This document shows positions 8,958 to 15,912 of a DNA stretch of 64,000 nt, piece after piece. Origin of the DNA: Coprococcus comes ATCC 27758. GTDB taxonomy: Bacteria; Bacillota; Clostridia; Lachnospirales; Lachnospiraceae. The stretch's first letter is position 1; each line of letters begins with the position of its first letter. The translations under genes were made by a program, and so were the position numbers. The stretch lies in NCBI RefSeq assembly GCF_025149785.1, contig NZ_CP102277.1, positions 2,356,001 through 2,420,000 of the forward strand, in the 5' to 3' direction. The notes under the pieces are model-generated. The model saw only the letters and a list, made by a program, of their open reading frames with translations, was not told the DNA's origin and ran no database searches.

Positions 8958-8967
8958 TCGTATACAA
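8958..8967. promoter_or_regulatory. Putative GntR operator half-conserved box upstream of rocA
   Basis: TCGTATACAA differs at one base from the TTGTATACAA palindrome found three times around proC and gntR (43853, 43872, 43975). It lies 26 bases upstream of the rocA -35 box. A single 10-mer can occur by chance, so this is suggestive only. Confidence 0.4.
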
Positions 8968-9013
8968 TTATACCGTTTATATTTTAACAAATAACTTGCA
9001 TATTTTCGTTCTA

Positions 9014-9042
9014 TTGACATTTTATCTCAATTGATATAAGAT
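9014..9042 (+). promoter_or_regulatory. Predicted promoter of the marR-MATE operon
   Basis: TTGACA (9014-9019), a 17-base spacer and TAAGAT (9037-9042). AT-rich partial palindromes overlap the spacer and -10 (CAATTGATATAAGATATTG), a plausible site for autoregulation by the MarR protein. Confidence 0.7.
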
Positions 9043-9096
9043 ATTGTTTAAATGGTTCTTTTTAGAACAATTTTTCAAGTGACTGCGCTCGGCACG

Positions 9097-9123
9097 AGAA
9101 TGTGTCAAGGCACATTCTTTTTT
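9097..9123 (+). terminator. Terminator-like hairpin in the marR leader (repeat copy C)
   Basis: AGAATGTG (9097-9104) pairs with CACATTCT (9111-9118) and is followed by an eight-T run, a classic intrinsic terminator lying between the promoter and the marR start. The segment from about 9080 is also a partial copy, in the opposite orientation, of the repeat at 40378-40512. It may attenuate the operon or simply be an inserted repeat. Confidence 0.6.
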
Positions 9124-9145
9124 ATTAAAAAACGGAGGTGTATGG

Positions 9146-9589
9146 ATGAACATTACATATCTGCTTGTATTAATGCAGCGAATTGGTAAAATGCATGAAC
9201 AGAAGTTGAAAGAATTATGCCGCCAGTATGATCTCTCGCTGATCGAGGCTAAGATCATTGCTTTCTTACATAATAACCCCACAAAAGATACCGCAGGTGA
9301 TATCGTCGAGCTACGGATGCTCTCAAAAGGGAATGTATCCCAGGCAGTTGATCTTTTATGTCAGAAGGGGCTTCTTTCAAAAACAGCAGACCAGACGGAT
9401 CGCAGGAAAACGCATCTTTCCCTGCTGCCATCATGCGAAAATGTTACCAGAGCAATCGACACGTTCCAGTCTGCTTTTTACCACAATCTGTTTGACGGAT
9501 TTTCATTAGAAGAATTCCAGATGTTCGCCTCGCTGAATGAACGTCTGGCATCCAACGTAGCAACTATTTATCACAAAGGAGATTATTAG
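9146..9589 (+). CDS. MarR family transcriptional regulator
   Basis: 147 residues with a central winged helix-turn-helix: KIIAFLHNNPTKDTAGDIVE, recognition region SKGNVSQAVDLLCQKGLL (about 70-87) and the wing TDRRKTHLSLLP. Helices at both ends suit the MarR dimer interface. The ATG at 9146 follows AACGGAGGTG. The MATE exporter begins two bases after its stop, so this is very likely a local repressor of drug or metabolite efflux that is released by the exported ligand. Ligand unknown. Confidence 0.9.
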   Translation: MNITYLLVLMQRIGKMHEQKLKELCRQYDLSLIEAKIIAFLHNNPTKDTAGDIVELRMLSKGNVSQAVDLLCQKGLLSKTADQTDRRKTHLSLLPSCENVTRAIDTFQSAFYHNLFDGFSLEEFQMFASLNERLASNVATIYHKGDY

Positions 9590-9591
9590 AC

Positions 9592-10956
9592 ATGAACAAA
9601 GACAAAGATTTTCTGGGTACTGAACCCGTCGGAAAGCTGATGTTCCGGCTGGCGCTTCCGACGATCACCGCACAGCTCATCAATATGCTGTACAACATTA
9701 TTGACCGTATTTACATTGGACACATTCCTGGTAATGGGGCACTTGCCCTTACCGGAGTCGGTGTATGTATGCCACTGATTATGATCATTTCCGCTTTTGC
9801 CGCACTGGTTGGAGGCGGTGGTGCACCGCATGCTTCGATTGCAATGGGAAAAAATGATCTTAATACTGCAGAACATATTCTGGGTAACTGCTTTTTCCTG
9901 CAGATTCTGATTTCTATAATCCTGACAGTCATCCTGCTGTTTGGTAACCGTACTTTTCTTCTTGCCTTCGGTGCCAGTGAAAATACGATTGAATACGCTG
10001 TAAATTATATGAACATTTACGCTGTCGGCACTATTTTCGTCCAGCTTACCCTTGGCATGAATATGTTTATCACCACACAGGGTTTTGCCAAAACAGGTAT
10101 GCTCTCTGTTCTGATCGGAGCAGTGATGAACATTGTTCTGGATCCGCTGTTTATCTTTGCATTCCATCTGGGTGTCAGAGGTGCTGCGCTTGCCACAATT
10201 CTGTCACAGGCAGTCTCCTGCATCTGGGTTCTTTCTTTCCTTTGCGGAAAAAAGACGATCCTGCACATCCGGAAAAAGAATCTCATCCTGAAACCGGAGA
10301 TTATTCTTCCTTGTGTCGCTCTCGGGCTTGCCACATTTATCATGCAGGCTAGTGAGAGTATCATCTCTGTATGTTTCAACTCTTCTCTGCTGAAATACGG
10401 AGGAGATATCGCAGTTGGTGCCATGACGATCCTTACCAGTGTCATGCAGTTCGCAATGCTGCCACTGCAGGGTCTTGGACAGGGTGCACAACCAGTCCTG
10501 AGCTATAATTACGGTGCAAAAAACAGAGATCGTGTAAAAAAAGCTTTCAGGCTTCTTTTAACAGCAAGCCTCTGTTATTCCACAATTCTGTGGGCATTTA
10601 TTATGCTCTTCCCTCAGGTGTTTGCAGAAATGTTTACTTCCGATTCTGCACTGCTTGGTTTTACTAAATCAGCACTCCGGATTTACTGTGCCTGCCTGCT
10701 GCTTTTCGGAATCCAGATCGCATGCCAGATGGCATTTACATCATTCGGAAAAGCAAAGGCTTCGATTGCTGTCGCTGTTACACGTAAATTTATCCTGTTG
10801 CTGCCACTGATCTATCTGCTGCCGCATATTCTGACCGGGAACAAGACCAATGCAGTGTATATGGCTGAACCGATTGCAGACTTCCTGGCTGTATCCTTCA
10901 CGACGGTTTTGTTTACGTTTCAGTTTAGGAAAGTGTTGAAAGAACTTGAGGGGTAG
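9592..10956 (+). CDS. MATE family efflux transporter (MepA-like)
   Basis: 454 residues with about twelve hydrophobic helices arranged as two six-helix halves. The N-terminal LGTEPVGKLMFRLALPTI and the segment AAVGGGGAPHASIAMGK-like region (near 75-90) are typical of the MepA/DinF side of the family. It exports cationic drugs or metabolites using a Na+ or H+ gradient across the cell membrane. It is co-transcribed with the MarR regulator just upstream (2-base gap; ribosome binding site AAAGGAGA inside the end of marR). Confidence 0.93.
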   Translation: MNKDKDFLGTEPVGKLMFRLALPTITAQLINMLYNIIDRIYIGHIPGNGALALTGVGVCMPLIMIISAFAALVGGGGAPHASIAMGKNDLNTAEHILGNCFFLQILISIILTVILLFGNRTFLLAFGASENTIEYAVNYMNIYAVGTIFVQLTLGMNMFITTQGFAKTGMLSVLIGAVMNIVLDPLFIFAFHLGVRGAALATILSQAVSCIWVLSFLCGKKTILHIRKKNLILKPEIILPCVALGLATFIMQASESIISVCFNSSLLKYGGDIAVGAMTILTSVMQFAMLPLQGLGQGAQPVLSYNYGAKNRDRVKKAFRLLLTASLCYSTILWAFIMLFPQVFAEMFTSDSALLGFTKSALRIYCACLLLFGIQIACQMAFTSFGKAKASIAVAVTRKFILLLPLIYLLPHILTGNKTNAVYMAEPIADFLAVSFTTVLFTFQFRKVLKELEG

Positions 10957-10970
10957 TCGCAAGAGGGCAT

Positions 10971-11115
10971 AAAAAATAATCCCTGGTAGCTGCTAAGTTG
11001 CACGAACCATTCCAACGAGCCTTTCAAAGCATCAATTGTGTCAGCAATGGCTTCCACAATTGATTAAGTCTCGTTTCCATCGTGCAAAGACGCATCTACT
11101 AGGGATTATTTTTTA
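10971..11115. other. 145-bp nested inverted repeat between convergent genes
   Basis: The two halves are complementary in five ordered blocks: AATAATCCCT/AGGGATTATT, GTAG/CTAC, TTGCACGA/TCGTGCAA, AACGAG/CTCGTT and ATCAATTGTG/CACAATTGAT. Internal loops separate them, and A- and T-runs sit at the ends. Transcribed from either side it folds into one long hairpin that ends in U-residues. It may be an elaborate bidirectional terminator, a structured RNA or a miniature inverted-repeat element. No ORF inside. Confidence 0.75.
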
Positions 11116-11203
11116 TTTACGTTGTTGACTGAGTTTTACTTCTTTGACAGGATTTTGAACTGGAGCCGTAAATCATTGTTTTATAATTTACACTTTACCT
11201 CAA

Positions 11204-11698
11204 TTAGGCTTCCTGACCATCGGCGATTTTAGATGTTTCTTTTTCCTGGAATAATAATGCAAAAATCTTTCTTACTAATGGGCCGGCGAAGCAGAGCTGC
11301 CAGAAAAATGCCATCGGGAAGTTGATTGCAGTGGTCTGGAACCAGACGGATACGAACTGGGTTCCGGCATTTTTGAAGAGCAGGGTTGCTGCGAAGCTCA
11401 TAAGCGGACACATTCCTATGACGGATACTACGGAAATGGCGATCACCAGGTGAAAGGCATTGTCTCTTTCCAGATTAACAATGGAAAATGCTTTTTTCTT
11501 TGCAAATGGTCCAATCAGGAAGAAATCAAGAATGAATGCAATTGGTCCCATAATGACCAGCTCGTGGAATGCATTTAAAAATACCTGGTTGTTCATTCCT
11601 CCTACGTTGAGAGCAATGTTGTAACAGATCATGGTATAAACCATCACGAACACCATGATAATTGTGAAAATAACGTCTTGAAATTTGTTTTTTGGCAT
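11204..11698 (-). CDS. DUF2798 family membrane protein
   Basis: 164 residues from the ATG at 11698, preceded by AAGGAGG; an ATG 18 bases upstream overlaps that ribosome binding site and is rejected. Four hydrophobic segments are visible, and the protein has the characteristic alternation of two DUF2798-like halves: IIMVFVMVYTMICYN, LVIMGPIAFILDFFLIGPFA, then SVIGMCPLMSFAATL and FPMAFFWQLCFAGPLVRKIF. The paired phrases IGPFA and AGPLVRK are repeated features of the family. Function unknown. It has its own promoter about 145 bases upstream. Confidence 0.85.
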   Translation of the reverse strand: MPKNKFQDVIFTIIMVFVMVYTMICYNIALNVGGMNNQVFLNAFHELVIMGPIAFILDFFLIGPFAKKKAFSIVNLERDNAFHLVIAISVVSVIGMCPLMSFAATLLFKNAGTQFVSVWFQTTAINFPMAFFWQLCFAGPLVRKIFALLFQEKETSKIADGQEA

Positions 11699-11843
11699 AA
11701 AAATATCCTCCTTCATAATAAGCGTAACAGAAAATGTGTTGTTCGTTCATCATTCCGGAGGAATGTATCGTTTCCAATATAACCGAGATTCTATTCTTTT
11801 TTCTATATGGCATATGCCAGACAACGCCATATCAGCAAGATTT

Positions 11844-11873
11844 ATAATACCTCAACTCTTTAAAAACAGTCAA
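11844..11873 (-). promoter_or_regulatory. Predicted promoter of the DUF2798 gene
   Basis: Minus strand TTGACT (11868-11873), an 18-base spacer and TATTAT (11844-11849). A perfect 12-base palindrome TGGCATATGCCA (11808-11819) lies just downstream in the leader and could be an operator. Confidence 0.6.
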
Positions 11874-11901
11874 GTATTTTTTCAGATACATTGAATCATT
11901 T

Positions 11902-12369
11902 TTATCTCTTTTTTCCAAATAAAGAACTCCATACCGTCAGGACCGCTCCTGCAAAAAGAGCCAGATCCGAGAGATTAAAAGTGATATCCGAGAGTTTCCT
12001 GTTCTTTGTTTTCAGAGACAGATAATCGACCACATAACCTCTTTTGAAACGGTCATAAGTATTACCAACTGCTCCGCCCAGCATCAGCGATATTCCAAGC
12101 TTTGCCAGTTTGCGTCCTGGTTCTTTCCAAAGAAGGTGCTCCCAGAAAAACAGGATTCCAAGTGCTGCCGCCGACATGCCCTTTACCAGCTTTGGTCTGG
12201 AATCCAAATGATTCATCATCAGACCTTTGTTGTGGACTTTGCGGTAGATTCCTTTTCCCTTCCAAATCCGGTGTTCTTCCCCGTCTCTTACATTTTCTTC
12301 AGTATATTTTTTAATTCCAAGATCGCACCCGGCAACAAAAGCTCCGGTTAAAATGCTCAGGATTTCCAT
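11902..12369 (-). CDS. Signal peptidase II-like (LspA family) membrane protease
   Basis: 155 residues from the ATG at 12369, with AAAGGAGAA upstream overlapping the previous gene. The LspA signature is recognisable: an NKG motif (near 45), GGAVGNTYDRFKRGYVVDYL (about 101-120) and FNLSDLALFAGA (about 130-141). These include the two aspartates expected to be catalytic. It is more divergent than housekeeping LspA and has an unusually long basic/acidic N-terminal loop, so a second, specialised copy is likely. LspA removes lipoprotein signal peptides. It lies two bases after a small coiled-coil protein and downstream of a subtilase; co-function is inference. Confidence 0.75.
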   Translation of the reverse strand: MEILSILTGAFVAGCDLGIKKYTEENVRDGEEHRIWKGKGIYRKVHNKGLMMNHLDSRPKLVKGMSAAALGILFFWEHLLWKEPGRKLAKLGISLMLGGAVGNTYDRFKRGYVVDYLSLKTKNRKLSDITFNLSDLALFAGAVLTVWSSLFGKKR

Positions 12370-12371
12370 AA

Positions 12372-12659
12372 TTATTCTCCTTTGATGCGCGCGATTTCCT
12401 GTTCGCATACCTCTGTCTGTTCTTCACGCTTTTCGATTGCTTCGCAGAGTGCGATAAAATCGGTATCTACCACTTCCCCCTGTTTGAAACGCTCATATAC
12501 CAATCGTCCGATCTCTGTCATATCCCGCTCGCTGTCTCGCTTCAGACCATAGATCTCATTTTTCTTTTTCTGGATATCGATCGTATCTCCTGCCTTCTTT
12601 CCAAGATCATCCACGGTATCTGAAATCCGCTTTCCTATTGTATCAAAAAAATCACTCAT
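12372..12659 (-). CDS. Small coiled-coil hypothetical protein
   Basis: 95 residues. The N-terminal third is amphipathic (DTIGKRISDTVDDLGKKAGD), the rest helical and charged, with a likely coiled coil from about residue 68 (CEAIEKREEQTEVCEQEIARIK). There is no signal peptide or membrane segment. I do not recognise a named family. It lies 32 bases after the subtilase gene and 2 bases before the LspA-like gene, so all three are likely one transcript. Short proteins of this shape are common in Lachnospiraceae, but their role is not known. Confidence 0.75.
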   Translation of the reverse strand: MSDFFDTIGKRISDTVDDLGKKAGDTIDIQKKKNEIYGLKRDSERDMTEIGRLVYERFKQGEVVDTDFIALCEAIEKREEQTEVCEQEIARIKGE

Positions 12660-12691
12660 TTACTTTTTCCCCTTTCGCATCTGCGTATTTT

Positions 12692-14380
12692 TCAGAACCG
12701 CCTGATCTGCTCAAAAGTACGGTAAAGGTTCAATGCTCCATATCCCCATTCCTGGTTCGGATAATTCATGTCTGTCTTCCGTGAAGCTCCCAATATCAGC
12801 AGATTCTTCATCTGTGATGCATCCAGATTCACTCCATGCCTATCCAGCCACTCCATAAAAAGTGCCAGTGCTCCGGAAGTGATCCCAACTGCTATACTGG
12901 AACCAGATCTTGCAACAAACTGCCCCCTTAAATTGATCCCTGTCACATTGATCCCCGGCGCAGCAAAATCCGGTTTGATTCTGTTATCTCTAGTATAACC
13001 TCTTCCAGAACTGACTGCAATGCTATTTTCCTTTCCATTATAGTACGCTGCACAGACCACCGCCCCGGTATCCCCTGGTTCCATCACCGTATATTCCGGA
13101 TTTGCACGGATAAAATAGACATTTCCCGTCAGAAACTCTTCCATTGGAAGCCAGATATGAAAGATTCCATTCCCCAGCTCCAGTGTTTCCGGTATAATCT
13201 TCCAGATTCCGCTTCCCGGTCTTTCAAACTGAAAAAATGCCAGCTGCGCCCCGGTCGTCTCTACCAGAACCCGGTAATTAAATATTACCCTGGTCTGCTC
13301 GAATACAAACACATACTCTCCTATTCCCCGTTTGAGCGAGATCGGTCCTACGGTCTGTCCTGTTGGAGATGCAATAGAAAGAGCCAGAAGATTCGGAAGT
13401 TCTGTCCATAGTTCCATCACAAAACCTCTGGTATTATTCCCTACATTAATCTCGACCGGCAGATTATTTTCCTGTTCCAGAATTCCCAGATAATGATGCC
13501 TTTTATCTGCCTCGTTGCCACTTCCGGTCACAATCCCGATTCCTTCGCTCGCCGCTACATTTTGCAGATACTCTGACAGGATTGAATATCCTCCATGTCC
13601 TCCAAAGCTTGTTCCAACTGCCAGACAGATCACCAATGGTCTTTTCAGCTCTTCTTGTACCTTCTGCAGATAAAAAACCGCCGCTACCAGATCATTTTCC
13701 TGATAGCATCCGGCATCCCGGTCTACAAAATAGTACTCCCGTAAATATTCTTTTGCCTCTTTCAGCTTCACGATCACCATCTCTGCCTCCGGCGCTGCCC
13801 CGATAAACAGATTCTCCGGATTTGCCCCTCCGCATGCCACACTTGCAACAAAAGTGCCATGTCCGTCCGTATCAAATGACGGAACGGTTTCCTTGGGATT
13901 CTCACTTAGGATTGCCTGATTGATTTGTTCCTTCGTATATTCACTTCCATATCCGATTTCCCGTGGCGCTGTTCCACTTTGTTCTTCCTGATCCCAGATT
14001 CGCTGGATCCTGGTCGAACCATCCAGATTCCGGAAAATGGGATCCAGATAGTTGATCCCAGTATCAATGATCCCAACCAGAACTCCTTCACCACTCAGTT
14101 CCAGACCAGGTATATTCTGAACCGCAGCAATTCCCGCCTGCTGGATTGCTGCCATATCCAGTGTTGTATAACACTTCGGAACCATTGTATAAGGATAATC
14201 GGCAAGTGACTTTTTTCTGTCTTCACTCTGGTCAATATAAAAAAGCTCAAAACCGTATTTCAACGGTATCCGGCATCCGTTTTCCAAAGGAAAGTTTTTC
14301 CCAAGAGCACCGGTATCCCTCATCATAAAATCCCTGTATTCTTCTGACAGGATCTTTTCTTTACATTCTTCCTGTAGCAT
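12692..14380 (-). CDS. S8 family serine peptidase (subtilase, Csp-like)
   Basis: 562 residues. The catalytic triad is visible: Asp106 in GIIDTGIN, His174 in DGHGTFVAS and Ser near 500 in ARSGSSIAVG. A beta-rich insertion lies between His and Ser (about 300-430), as in clostridial Csp-type subtilases. There is no obvious signal peptide, so it may act in the cytosol or be exported by another route. The protein starts at an ATG whose Shine-Dalgarno (GAGGG) lies in the right arm of the hairpin at 14381-14428. An alternative start at 14326 follows a similar GGGATTTT. Likely co-transcribed with the two small genes downstream. Confidence 0.9.
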   Translation of the reverse strand: MLQEECKEKILSEEYRDFMMRDTGALGKNFPLENGCRIPLKYGFELFYIDQSEDRKKSLADYPYTMVPKCYTTLDMAAIQQAGIAAVQNIPGLELSGEGVLVGIIDTGINYLDPIFRNLDGSTRIQRIWDQEEQSGTAPREIGYGSEYTKEQINQAILSENPKETVPSFDTDGHGTFVASVACGGANPENLFIGAAPEAEMVIVKLKEAKEYLREYYFVDRDAGCYQENDLVAAVFYLQKVQEELKRPLVICLAVGTSFGGHGGYSILSEYLQNVAASEGIGIVTGSGNEADKRHHYLGILEQENNLPVEINVGNNTRGFVMELWTELPNLLALSIASPTGQTVGPISLKRGIGEYVFVFEQTRVIFNYRVLVETTGAQLAFFQFERPGSGIWKIIPETLELGNGIFHIWLPMEEFLTGNVYFIRANPEYTVMEPGDTGAVVCAAYYNGKENSIAVSSGRGYTRDNRIKPDFAAPGINVTGINLRGQFVARSGSSIAVGITSGALALFMEWLDRHGVNLDASQMKNLLILGASRKTDMNYPNQEWGYGALNLYRTFEQIRRF

Positions 14381-14428
14381 AAAAATCCCTCATATACTTT
14401 CTTTTGGAAAATATATGAGGGATTTTTC
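14381..14428 (-). terminator. Hairpin terminator that also buries the subtilase ribosome binding site
   Basis: AAATCCCTCATATA pairs with TATATGAGGGATTT around a 15-base loop, with five T after it on the minus strand. It follows the antiporter gene and ends exactly at the subtilase start codon; the only nearby Shine-Dalgarno (GAGGG) is in the stem. Confidence 0.8.
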
Positions 14429-14483
14429 TTTCTTATTACTATGATACTGGACGGTTACGCATTTTGCACTCCATATCCATTCT

Positions 14484-15740
14484 TTATTCGGTACGTTTCT
14501 TTTCAATATCCTCGTAGAAGGAAGTCACTTCTTTTCCTTTTTCCAGGGTACTTACATTCGGACCACTCTTGAATACGATTTTCAGAAGAATTGGTGTGAT
14601 GATCGTTGTGATCACTACCACGATGATAACCGGTCCGAGGAAATTACCGCCCATCATACCGAGTGCTTCTCCCTTGCTGGCAACGATCAGCGCAACCTCA
14701 CCACGGGAGATCATTCCGACACCGATTCGTGCACACTGATAATTCTTATATCCACACATCTTCGCACCAAGGGCACAGCCAACGATCTTTGTCAGGATCG
14801 CAACAATGGTAAGAATCACTGCAAAGCCTACAATTGCAGCACTCATCTTCGGAAGTTCTACCTTCAGCCCGATACTTGCGAAAAATACCGGTGAAAGCAG
14901 CATATAAGACATGGTATCAAATTTCTTCAACACGAAATCAGATTTACTTGTATTGGAAATGATCAGTCCGGCGATAAATGCACCGGTGATATCTGCAACA
15001 CCGAAGAATTTCTCTGCCACATAAGCCATCAGCAGACAAAATACAAATGCCATGATTGCATGACGTCTGAGTCCCTTTTCCGCCTGATCTGTCCACTTTT
15101 TAAATATCTTGTAAAAGATCAGTCCGATCACACCTGCAAATGCGAAGAATGCAACGATCTTCAGTAATACAACTGAAATCTTTACCGATTCATCTGCCAT
15201 ACTTGTTACCAGTGTCAGTGCAATGATACCAAGCACGTCATCAATGATCGCAGCTCCAAGAATCGCATTTCCGGATTTGGTTTTTAATTTACCAAGTTCT
15301 TTTAATGTCTCTACCGTAATACTTACGGAAGTTGCTGTCAGGATAACACCGATAAAGATATTCTGCAAAAATACGCTGCAGGATGCATCGGATGCGATCA
15401 CATCCGGACGGTTAAAGAACATTGCAGTCGCATAACCGCCGATCAGTGGAACGATAACACCTATCAGTGCAATAACGAAGGATGCTTTTCCACTTGCCTT
15501 CAATTCCTGTATATCAGTTTCCAGACCTGCACAAAACATCAGCACGATAACACCGATCTCTGCAACGTTATGTATAAAGCTTGTCTCTGTCAGGATCCCA
15601 AGCATCGCCGGTCCAAGAAGAACGCCTGCAAGAAGTGCCCCTACAACCTGTGGCATCTGTACCTTTCTGGTCGCAAGACCAAGTGCTTTAGTACAAAGTA
15701 AAATAATTGCAAGATCCAGTAAATACTTATAAGTCTCCAT
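14484..15740 (-). CDS. Cation:proton antiporter (CPA2, NapA/KefB-like membrane domain)
   Basis: 418 residues with about twelve to thirteen membrane helices and no C-terminal RCK domain. Key family features: PQVVGALLAGVLLGP (about 30-44), the unwound region TATSVSITVETLKELG (near 135) and the ion-binding pair in GAAIIDDVLGI (near 163). The C-terminal half contains GMISRGEVALIVAS (near 345). It exchanges Na+ or K+ for protons across the cell membrane for pH and ion control. Single gene, with promoter and palindromic operator upstream and a terminator downstream. Confidence 0.92.
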   Translation of the reverse strand: METYKYLLDLAIILLCTKALGLATRKVQMPQVVGALLAGVLLGPAMLGILTETSFIHNVAEIGVIVLMFCAGLETDIQELKASGKASFVIALIGVIVPLIGGYATAMFFNRPDVIASDASCSVFLQNIFIGVILTATSVSITVETLKELGKLKTKSGNAILGAAIIDDVLGIIALTLVTSMADESVKISVVLLKIVAFFAFAGVIGLIFYKIFKKWTDQAEKGLRRHAIMAFVFCLLMAYVAEKFFGVADITGAFIAGLIISNTSKSDFVLKKFDTMSYMLLSPVFFASIGLKVELPKMSAAIVGFAVILTIVAILTKIVGCALGAKMCGYKNYQCARIGVGMISRGEVALIVASKGEALGMMGGNFLGPVIIVVVITTIITPILLKIVFKSGPNVSTLEKGKEVTSFYEDIEKKRTE

Positions 15741-15771
15741 TCTCTCTCACTCCTGTTTATATCTTGTTTTT

Positions 15772-15815
15772 TTAGACACATTGTCTAATGTACACCTTTT
15801 AATACAATTTTTCAA
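15772..15815 (-). promoter_or_regulatory. Antiporter promoter with overlapping palindromic operator
   Basis: Minus strand TTGAAA (15810-15815), 17-base spacer and TACATT (15787-15792). A perfect 7-3-7 inverted repeat TTAGACA-N3-TGTCTAA (15772-15788) overlaps the -10 edge and start site, the usual position for a repressor site. The regulator is unknown. Confidence 0.6.
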
Positions 15816-15853
15816 CAAAAAAATACCCGTAAATCTTTAATTTACGGATATTT
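15816..15853 (-). terminator. Terminator of the clpX operon
   Basis: CCGTAAAT/ATTTACGG stem with a 5-base loop, followed on the minus strand by a seven-base U-run. It lies about 60 bases after the clpX stop. Confidence 0.85.
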
Positions 15854-15912
15854 CCCATTCTATTTTTGTATAACCGCCATGTTTTTTTGATATATGAAGA
15901 TTATTGTTATAC

